Notes under the pieces: generated by a model
The model's input: the letters and a program-made list of their open reading frames with translations, nothing else
Told to the model about the DNA's origin: nothing
The model's database searches: none
Part shown: piece by piece, positions 1 through 5,016 of the stretch
Numbering within the stretch: the stretch's first letter is position 1
How the letters are laid out: every line of letters starts with the position of its first letter
Assembly: GCA_945861815.1 (NCBI GenBank)
Contig: CAMAVV010000134.1
Span: 1 to 5,016 of the forward strand
Reading direction: 5' to 3'
Length of the DNA stretch: 5,016 nucleotides
Source of the DNA: Thermoflexus hugenholtzii JAD2
GTDB lineage: Bacteria > Chloroflexota > Dehalococcoidia > SHYB01
Translations under genes and position numbers: made by a program

Positions 1-1917
1 CCCCTGCGCCCCCTCTTTCCCAACGGCCTCCGCAACGACATCCAGATCATCATCACTACCCTCTCTGCCGACCAGGAAAACGACCCTGACATCCTGGCCA
101 TCATCGGCGCATCTGCCGCTCTTGCCGTCTCGGACATCCCCTTCCATGGTCCGGTTAGCGGCGTCCGCATCGGCTATATCGACCACCAGCTTGTGGTGAA
201 CCCTACGTTCCAACAGCTCGAAAAGAGCAACCTCGATATCGTTGTCGCGGGCACCAAGGATGCCATCGTTATGGTGGAGGCCGGAGCCAGCGAAGTCTCA
301 GAAGAGATCATCCTGCAAGCCTTAAAGATGGCCCAGATCGTTAATAAAGAGGTCGTCGAACTTATCGAAGAGATGGATCACGCCCTTGGCAAGGCCAAAT
401 TCGCCTTCGGCGAAGAGAAAAAGGTCCCCCACGAGCTTGAGCAGCTTGTCGCCAAGCACTTCGGCAATCGCTTAGACACCTTTATGTTCAAGCCCGTCAC
501 GAAACAACAAGAGATGAAAGGCCTTGCCGACCTGAAGGCAGACATCAAGGCCAAGATTGGCGAGCAGTTCCCGCCCGACCTCATCGAAGAGGCCATCGAC
601 GAGCGTGAGAAGGCGGAAGTTCGCCGCTCAATCATTGAGCGCGGCCTCCGCCCTGATGGTCGCAACACCAAGGAGATTCGCCCGATCTCCTCGAAGGTAG
701 GCCTGCTTCCTCGCACCCACGGCTCCGGCCTCTTCAGCCGCGGCCAGACTCAGGTCCTCACCATCACCACCCTTGGCTCCATGGGCGAAAAGCAGAAGCT
801 CGATAGCATCGGCGTTGAAGAAGAGAAACGCTACATGCATCACTACAACATGCCTCCCTACTCCACGGGCGAAGCCAAGCGCATCGGCGGCTCAGGCCGT
901 CGTGAGATCGGCCACGGCGCGCTCGCCGAGCGCGCCCTCTTCGCCGTCATCCCCACTGAAGAAGAGTTCCCCTATACCATCCGCCTCGTCTCCGAGGTGC
1001 TCAGCTCCAACGGCAGCACCTCCATGGCGAGCGTCTGCGGCAGCACCCTCTCCCTCATGGACGCCGGCGTGCCCATCAAGGCCCCCGTTGCCGGCATCGC
1101 CATGGGCCTCATCAAAGAGGGCGAAAAGTACAAGGTGCTGACCGATATCCAGGGCATCGAAGACCACCTCGGCGATATGGACTTCAAGGTCGCAGGCACT
1201 GCCAAAGGCGTCACGGCCCTGCAGATGGATATTAAGATCAAAGGCCTCACTATGGACATCCTCACCGAGGCGCTTGCCCAGGCTCACGAAGCCCGCATGT
1301 TCATCCTGGACAAGATGCATCAGACCATTGCCCAGCCCCGCACGGAGATGAGCAAGTACGCCCCGCGCATGACGCGCATCACCATCAACCCGGAGAAGAT
1401 CGGCGCGGTCATCGGCCCCGGCGGCAAGATGATTCGCTCCATCATCGACCAGACCGGCGCGTCCGTGGACATCGAGGACGACGGCACCGTCTTCATCGGC
1501 TCGCCCAGCGAAGAGGGCTCTCGCCGAGCCATCGAGATCATTCAAGGCCTCACCCGCGACGTCGAGGTCGGCGCCATCTACACCGGCAAAGTCACGCGCA
1601 TAATGACCTTCGGCGCGTTTGTTGAAGTTCTGCCCGGCAAAGAGGGCCTCGTCCATGTCAGTGAGCTCTCCACCGAGCGCGTGAATCGCGTCGAGGATGT
1701 GGTGAAGGTCGGCGACGAGATCACAGTGATGGTTACGGAACTCGACCGCATGGGCCGCATCAACCTCTCCAAGCGCGCCCTCTCCGAAGGCCTTCAAAGC
1801 TCCGGCGCTCGCGTCTCCGATGCTGGCCCTCCCCGGGAAGACCGCGGCCCACGCGGCCCCGGCGGCCCACCGCGCGGCGGTGACAGGCCTCCCTACCGCG
1901 ACCGCGGACCCCGCTAA
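1..1917 (+). CDS. pnp: Polyribonucleotide nucleotidyltransferase (PNPase), 5'-truncated by window edge
   Basis: PNPase is a trimeric 3'-to-5' phosphorolytic exoribonuclease that degrades RNA to nucleoside diphosphates in the cytoplasm. The frame is open from base 1 (PLRPLFPNG...), so the GTG at 193 is internal and not the start. Matched against E. coli PNPase, about 97 N-terminal residues are missing. In order, the sequence holds the end of RNase PH-like domain 1 (IGASAALAVSDIPFHGP), an alpha-helical linker (about codons 115-210), and RNase PH-like domain 2, starting near RGLRPDGR at codon 213. The active-site motif EDHLGDMDFK follows; Asp388, Asp394 and Lys396 of the window numbering match E. 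coli D486, D492 and K494. A KH domain has its GPGG loop at codons 472-475, and an S1 domain covers about 1561-1785. The last 42 or so residues are a low-complexity basic Gly/Pro/Arg tail. No frameshift or lost key residue is visible. Family assignment is secure. Confidence 0.98.
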   Translation, partial: PLRPLFPNGLRNDIQIIITTLSADQENDPDILAIIGASAALAVSDIPFHGPVSGVRIGYIDHQLVVNPTFQQLEKSNLDIVVAGTKDAIVMVEAGASEVSEEIILQALKMAQIVNKEVVELIEEMDHALGKAKFAFGEEKKVPHELEQLVAKHFGNRLDTFMFKPVTKQQEMKGLADLKADIKAKIGEQFPPDLIEEAIDEREKAEVRRSIIERGLRPDGRNTKEIRPISSKVGLLPRTHGSGLFSRGQTQVLTITTLGSMGEKQKLDSIGVEEEKRYMHHYNMPPYSTGEAKRIGGSGRREIGHGALAERALFAVIPTEEEFPYTIRLVSEVLSSNGSTSMASVCGSTLSLMDAGVPIKAPVAGIAMGLIKEGEKYKVLTDIQGIEDHLGDMDFKVAGTAKGVTALQMDIKIKGLTMDILTEALAQAHEARMFILDKMHQTIAQPRTEMSKYAPRMTRITINPEKIGAVIGPGGKMIRSIIDQTGASVDIEDDGTVFIGSPSEEGSRRAIEIIQGLTRDVEVGAIYTGKVTRIMTFGAFVEVLPGKEGLVHVSELSTERVNRVEDVVKVGDEITVMVTELDRMGRINLSKRALSEGLQSSGARVSDAGPPREDRGPRGPGGPPRGGDRPPYRDRGPR

Positions 1918-1927
1918 GAAAAGCGCA

Positions 1928-1958
1928 AAGCCCCCCGAAATCGGGGGGCTTCTTTTTT
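1928..1958 (+). terminator. Rho-independent terminator of pnp
   Basis: A perfect 10-bp stem (AAGCCCCCCG at 1928-1937 pairs with 1942-1951) closes a 4-base AAAT loop. It is followed by C and six T (1953-1958). It begins 11 bases after the pnp stop codon. On the minus strand the same hairpin is preceded by an A-run and followed by a broken T-rich stretch (TTTGCGCTTTTC). It may therefore also stop the convergent minus-strand transcript, though less efficiently. Confidence 0.95.
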
Positions 1959-2014
1959 GTAGCCTTCGCCTACATCTGCGGTGAGCGTTTTATCCCTGCT
2001 ATGAGGTGCTGCCT

Positions 2015-3115
2015 CTATGCGGAGCAAGTGACGGAGATTTCGACGGGCCGCGCGTCGGCTGGCGTGTCCTCGGCCCGCTCCAGGTCTCTGTCAAAGACGC
2101 GCACAAGAGAGTTGCCAGCCAGGTCCTCTAGGTGGGGATCGGCGGTGATTGCGTACTGCCCTTCACTCCAAGGTGACTCCGGCTCAAATCGCCAAAACCG
2201 TTCGCGTGGACCAATGGAACCCTGCCCGGGGAGCGGTGCACCGCTCATATCGCGGACCCAAAGACAATGCTGAAGAAGGGCGTGGTCCAACGGCCGGTCG
2301 AACTCTACCGTGAGCGGCTCCTTCGACTTGGCGGCTGGGCTGTGAACTCGCCACGCCTTTGGATCAACCCGAACACGTAACGGCGCTCCTATCGCATAGC
2401 GTCGCTCCGCCTGTGCCTGCAGCGGCCTGCCGGATGCGTCGAGGAACGTCGCATCAACGTGAAGAACGACTCGAACCCCTTCGATCAAGGGATAGCCGGC
2501 CTCCTCATGCGGAGCAAGCCCGCGCTTGATCCGTCCTGGGTCGAGCAACAGGGTGAGACGGCGGCGCTCAGGGTCCCATAGCTCGTCCATCACAACAAAG
2601 ACATCCTCAAGCGCCTTGCCGTTATCCTCCCGATGAACCTGGACTGAGCGGAGGGCCTTTCCCGTGCTCATGGGACTGGAAAAGTGAACATAGAACTTCA
2701 ACAGGTTGAGCGGCAACTCCTCTGCGGTGGGGTAGATCGCCGCAACACGCGTCGTCGGCGCAGTGTTCAGGGCCGGTCGTCGGATACGCCACTCTTCAAA
2801 GCTGGGCCCGCGCTTCTCTCCATTCGCCTGATAGACGAGCAGGGAATAGCTCATCCCGTCGAGAAAGGGGAATCGCGGGATGAACCGAAGCGTGTCACCA
2901 GCAACGTCGAACTGACCGGCGAGGGGCTGAAGCGCGTCAAACTTCGTCACAGCGTTGACGAACTCGGTTGGCAAGATCGCTGTCAGATGGCGCAGTCCTG
3001 CCGCACCGGCGCTGTGCAGCTCGCGAAGTTCTGCATCTGTCCAGCCGCGAACATGGAGGCATATATGCCCCCTGTGCTCCGACCAGGTCAGCTCAAGGTT
3101 GCGCGATGTGCTCAA
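2015..3115 (-). CDS. Uncharacterised protein with predicted tandem Ig-like (SbsA/Big_5-type) repeats
   Basis: No function is known to me. The 366-residue product looks all-beta, with probably three Ig-like units. Unit 1 spans about residues 5-95, ending in a strand pattern around GDTLRFIPRFPFLDG. Unit 2 spans about 124-245 (AAIYPTAEELPLNLLKFYVHF, then SSPM). Unit 3 spans about 246-345 (LTVEFDRPLDHALL, then DLAGNSLVRVFDRD). The F-[SD]-x-P-[ML] and DLAGN signatures are typical of SbsA-like Ig domains. The block ELWDPERRRLTLLLDPGR plus IKRGL (178-200) matches, from memory, a conserved hypothetical family in Planctomycetota, Acidobacteriota and Bacteroidota. There is no signal peptide, lipobox or membrane segment. 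The start is a TTG (3113-3115) overlapping the TGA of the upstream gene, with no Shine-Dalgarno. No ATG, GTG or TTG precedes it for at least 100 bases, although the frame stays open. The stop is TAG at 2015-2017. The gene is certain, its domain class fairly likely, and its role unknown. Confidence 0.85.
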   Translation of the reverse strand: MSTSRNLELTWSEHRGHICLHVRGWTDAELRELHSAGAAGLRHLTAILPTEFVNAVTKFDALQPLAGQFDVAGDTLRFIPRFPFLDGMSYSLLVYQANGEKRGPSFEEWRIRRPALNTAPTTRVAAIYPTAEELPLNLLKFYVHFSSPMSTGKALRSVQVHREDNGKALEDVFVVMDELWDPERRRLTLLLDPGRIKRGLAPHEEAGYPLIEGVRVVLHVDATFLDASGRPLQAQAERRYAIGAPLRVRVDPKAWRVHSPAAKSKEPLTVEFDRPLDHALLQHCLWVRDMSGAPLPGQGSIGPRERFWRFEPESPWSEGQYAITADPHLEDLAGNSLVRVFDRDLERAEDTPADARPVEISVTCSA

Positions 3116-4230
3116 AGATCTGAGGCGCGGTATGACCGGAGGTGGAGATTCCCTGAGTCGTCCTGTTGCATCATCACGACATGTCCCGCATCCAGGTTCG
3201 CCATTTTGCTGACGCCTTGGTGCGGCAGATTCTTCCGAGGCACGCCTAGCGGCTCTTTCGGCTGCGTGAGCGGTTCCTGCTGCTCGATGTCCTTCCCGGC
3301 GATCTTCATCAGCGGGTGGCGAGCGTTGGAGACGAGCAGGAATTCCTCGCCGTTCAGCTTGTAGGACACCATATCTATCGGCGTATTTCGCGCGCCAAGC
3401 TCCGCGACCGTCTTGCCCTTGATCTGCGTGCCAGCCCCGGCGTCTTTCACGGATATGTGAACGATCGGCGTGCAGGTGTAGCTCGCCAGGATGCTGTTGT
3501 TGTCCGCAAAGGGCACGAAGCTGCGGATCGGCGAAGCGGTCTCGTACTTGCCGTGGGAGACATGGAATATCTCGAGTGAATGCATCTGTGTGTGCCCGCC
3601 GAAGGGGAAGGGGATGCGGCGAAGGGAGGAGGAAAACTCTTCGTTCGACGCGCCTGCCACGAGCAGAACGCCGTCAACAAAGGCCATGTCCGTCACTGTA
3701 ACAGTCCGAAGCTTCTCTCGTGCCAGCCGCAGGCTGCCGCCGGGAATCTCCCTAAGTTCGCCTTCTTTGCTGTTCGTAGGAAGAACGCGGCCATCCAAAC
3801 GCGCGTCCTCCTCCGAGGGCGCCTTTTCGACCGCAGTTTGCGCGAAGGGGATGTTCTCGAGCGAGACAGCCGCAAGGACTCCATTCGCCCCGAGCTTGAT
3901 TAGGACAGGCACAGAAGAGGCCCCGCTCCCCCGCATCACGGAGAGATAGACGTTTTGCGACGCTGCGTGCACCGCCAAATCTCGGATAAAGAGGTCGTCT
4001 CGTGAGCAGCCGAGATATGCTGCCAAGCGCGTGTCGAGATTCTCGACGTTGACGGGGCGCATCGAGTGCGCCGCATCGTTATCGTGAACATCGAGTGCAA
4101 AGATCGTTGCCCCGGCGTTGTCCGCCGCAAATAAGATGCTCTCAGGGCCAAAAGCGAGGGCGCCGATCGACTTGATATGAGGTATGCCGACCTTTAATCC
4201 ATACTTGCCCGCACCTACTGCTAAGCTCAT
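3112..4230 (-). CDS. Uncharacterised protein, predicted beta-propeller
   Basis: The 372-residue product has repeated blade-like strand patterns. Examples are IGALAFGPESILFAADNAG (22-40), IRDLAVHAASQNVYLSVMRG (82-101), VTDMAFVDGVLLVAGASNEE (179-198), SILASYTCTPIVHISV (246-261), and PIDMVSYKLNGEEFLLVSN followed by LMKI (284-310). These suggest a YncE/WD-like beta-propeller but no named WD or Kelch motif, and no catalytic residues can be assigned. Segments such as SNEEFSSSLRRIPFPF, SYTCTP and VAELGARNTPIDM recall, from memory, an uncharacterised family in Acidobacteriota and Planctomycetota that is normally exported. Here the start is well fixed. The ATG at 4228-4230 has an AGGAGG five bases upstream, and an in-frame TAG lies at 4246-4248. 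The N-terminus (MSLAVGAGKYGLKVG) is not a signal peptide, so the protein is probably cytoplasmic. It is the first gene of a two-gene unit with the Ig-like gene, which it overlaps by 3 bases (3113-3115/3112-3114 frames). Confidence 0.85.
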   Translation of the reverse strand: MSLAVGAGKYGLKVGIPHIKSIGALAFGPESILFAADNAGATIFALDVHDNDAAHSMRPVNVENLDTRLAAYLGCSRDDLFIRDLAVHAASQNVYLSVMRGSGASSVPVLIKLGANGVLAAVSLENIPFAQTAVEKAPSEEDARLDGRVLPTNSKEGELREIPGGSLRLAREKLRTVTVTDMAFVDGVLLVAGASNEEFSSSLRRIPFPFGGHTQMHSLEIFHVSHGKYETASPIRSFVPFADNNSILASYTCTPIVHISVKDAGAGTQIKGKTVAELGARNTPIDMVSYKLNGEEFLLVSNARHPLMKIAGKDIEQQEPLTQPKEPLGVPRKNLPHQGVSKMANLDAGHVVMMQQDDSGNLHLRSYRASDL

Positions 4231-4235
4231 CGTGG

Positions 4236-4241
4236 CCTCCT
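4236..4241 (-). promoter_or_regulatory. Shine-Dalgarno of the beta-propeller gene
   Basis: The minus strand reads AGGAGG, five bases before the ATG at 4230. An in-frame TAG stands just upstream at 4246-4248. Together these settle the start and rule out a longer N-terminus carrying an export signal. Confidence 0.85.
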
Positions 4242-4272
4242 GCGCCTATTCGGTGATTTGTCTCAGGGGCGT

Positions 4273-4301
4273 ACAGTAGCACCACGGTCAACCCCTCGCA
4301 A
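4273..4301 (-). promoter_or_regulatory. Tentative promoter for the propeller/Ig-like unit
   Basis: On the minus strand, TTGCGA (4296-4301) and TACTGT (4273-4278) are 17 bases apart. This would place a transcript start about 35 bases before the ATG. The match to sigma-70-type boxes is weak (4/6 and 3/6). A better -35-like hexamer, TTGACC (4286-4291), lies inside the spacer but has no -10 box at the right distance. This is a suggestion only. Confidence 0.25.
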
Positions 4302-4373
4302 GGGTGCTTCCTTTAACGGAGAGAGGCGGCGGCTTTTGTGACCCTCCTGCACCTCTTCCGTCCTCTCTTACGG

Positions 4374-4379
4374 TATAAT
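4374..4379 (+). promoter_or_regulatory. Probable -10 element of the dapB promoter
   Basis: A perfect TATAAT lies 31 bases before the dapB ATG, which implies a short leader of roughly 25 bases. No convincing -35 box is found 15-19 bases upstream (17-bp position: ACCTCT), and there is no extended -10 TG. The surrounding stretch, about 4341-4396, is strongly pyrimidine-rich. The site supports independent transcription of dapB, in keeping with the opposite-strand genes just upstream. Confidence 0.55.
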
Positions 4380-4396
4380 ATCCCTCTGTTTTCTCT

Positions 4397-4401
4397 AAGG
4401 A
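4397..4401 (+). promoter_or_regulatory. Shine-Dalgarno of dapB
   Basis: AAGGA sits nine bases before the ATG at 4411. It supports this start over the next in-frame ATG (codon 15), which lies inside the nucleotide-binding glycine motif and cannot be the true start. Confidence 0.75.
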
Positions 4402-4410
4402 TTCATACGT

Positions 4411-5016
4411 ATGTCTCCAATCAACGTTATCGTCAACGGCGCCCTTGGCAAGATGGGCCAGGCGATGTGCGCCGGCCTTGGCAAAGGCCCTGAGACCGCT
4501 GTCGTTGGCGGCGCTGACATCATGGCCAAAAACGACCGTGTTCTTATCCCCGGCATGCCCAGCGAGATCGCCCTCGCCAAGTCCGTCGAGGAGTTGGCTG
4601 GCCGCATAAAGGCCGATGTCCTCGTCGATTTCTCCACCGCCGATGCGGTCCTCCCCGCCGTGCGCGCCGCTGCGCAAAAGGGCCTCTCCTTCGTCGTCGG
4701 CACCACTGGCCTCTCCGATGCCGCCGTGAAAGAGTTGGAGGCAATCGCGGTAAAGCACAACGTTGGTGGCATGGCCGCCTCTAACTTTGCGCTGGGTGGC
4801 GTCCTGATGATGCACCTGGCCCAGATTGCCGCGAAGCACGCCGACTACGCCGAGATTATCGAGCTGCACCACGAAACGAAAGTGGATGCGCCCTCTGGAA
4901 CCTCCATCACCACGGCGCGCATGATGGCCAAGGCCCGCGGCAAGCCCTTCGAGCGCAACGTGCCGCACAAGGTCACCGTTCCTCACACCCGTGATGGCCA
5001 CGTCGAAGGCGTCACC
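4411..5016 (+). CDS. dapB: 4-hydroxy-tetrahydrodipicolinate reductase, 3'-truncated by window edge
   Basis: DapB reduces 4-hydroxy-tetrahydrodipicolinate to tetrahydrodipicolinate with NAD(P)H, in the cytoplasmic diaminopimelate/lysine pathway that also feeds peptidoglycan. The first 202 codons are present; the family usually has about 240-275 residues, so the last quarter or so lies beyond the window. The N-terminal Rossmann fold shows the dinucleotide loop GALGKMG (10-16), then VDFSTADA (72-79), GTTG (97-100) and AASNFALG (122-129). The signature EIIELHHETKVDAPSGT (148-164) contains His153 and Lys157, equivalent to catalytic H159 and K163 of E. coli DapB. The shape, with ARGKPF after the signature, resembles Chloroflexota DapB from memory. 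The gene is divergent from the propeller gene across a 180-base intergenic region and appears to have its own promoter. Downstream lysine-pathway genes are possible but not visible. Confidence 0.97.
   Translation, partial: MSPINVIVNGALGKMGQAMCAGLGKGPETAVVGGADIMAKNDRVLIPGMPSEIALAKSVEELAGRIKADVLVDFSTADAVLPAVRAAAQKGLSFVVGTTGLSDAAVKELEAIAVKHNVGGMAASNFALGGVLMMHLAQIAAKHADYAEIIELHHETKVDAPSGTSITTARMMAKARGKPFERNVPHKVTVPHTRDGHVEGVT

Noticed and set aside
892..1797. Long (301-codon) open frame antisense to pnp
   Set aside because: It lies opposite the conserved PNPase catalytic, KH and S1 domains, has low-complexity Ala/Gly/Asp/His composition, and arises from the C-ending codon bias of the plus strand.
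193..1917. GTG at 193 as the start of pnp
   Set aside because: The frame is open to base 1 and the residues encoded by 1-192 match PNPase closely (RPLFP, ADQENDPDIL, GASAAL), so the gene simply begins outside the window.
2017..2518. 12-base direct repeat ATGCGGAGCAAG at 2017-2028 and 2507-2518
   Set aside because: Both copies are inside the coding sequence of one gene, in different protein contexts, with no flanking similarity or mobile-element features; probably chance.
3093..3120. CTT TGA at the propeller gene's end as a prfB-like +1 frameshift site that would fuse the two proteins
   Set aside because: A +1 shift reads GAG CAC ATC GCG CAA CCT then TGA at 3093-3095; the Ig-like frame is the -1 frame, and no canonical -1 slippery heptamer is present.
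2684..3364. 226-codon plus-strand frame crossing the junction of the two minus-strand genes
   Set aside because: The minus-strand frames carry coherent strand patterns and family-like motifs plus a good start signal, while this product is Arg/Ser/Cys-rich and unlike a folded protein.
4288..5001. 237-codon open frame antisense to dapB
   Set aside because: It mirrors the conserved DapB frame and its composition is that of a shadow; no recognisable domain or start context.

Overview
The window looks like chromosomal DNA from a moderately GC-rich bacterium. The PNPase and DapB proteins read most like those of Chloroflexota (Dehalococcoidia-type). This placement rests on remembered resemblance, for example the DapB stretch ELHHETKVDAPSGT followed by ARGKPF, and no search was run. 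Four protein genes fill almost all of the sequence. No RNA genes, CRISPR arrays, insertion sequences or attachment sites were seen.

Bases 1-1917 (+) are the 3' five-sixths or so of pnp (polynucleotide phosphorylase). The window opens inside the first RNase PH-like domain, and about 97 N-terminal residues lie upstream. The gene ends in a basic Gly/Pro/Arg-rich tail and is followed by a textbook intrinsic terminator (1928-1958). Bases 4411-5016 (+) are the first 202 codons of dapB (4-hydroxy-tetrahydrodipicolinate reductase, lysine/diaminopimelate pathway), cut by the right edge. It has its own leader, with a perfect TATAAT and a Shine-Dalgarno sequence.

Between these housekeeping genes, on the opposite strand, sits a compact two-gene unit. 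It reads from a predicted beta-propeller protein (4230 to 3112) into a predicted multi-Ig-like-domain protein (3115 to 2015). The two genes overlap by 3 bases (TTGA junction, TTG start), so they are probably translationally coupled. The unit is divergent from dapB and convergent with pnp, and the pnp hairpin may serve both transcripts. Both proteins resemble uncharacterised families usually met as exported proteins, but neither has a visible signal peptide.

PNPase (RNA decay) and DapB (lysine/peptidoglycan precursor synthesis) have no direct mechanistic link; their neighbourhood is probably positional. The propeller/Ig pair is the part of the window worth following up. The sequence suggests that the two proteins work together, perhaps in one complex, but does not reveal what they do.
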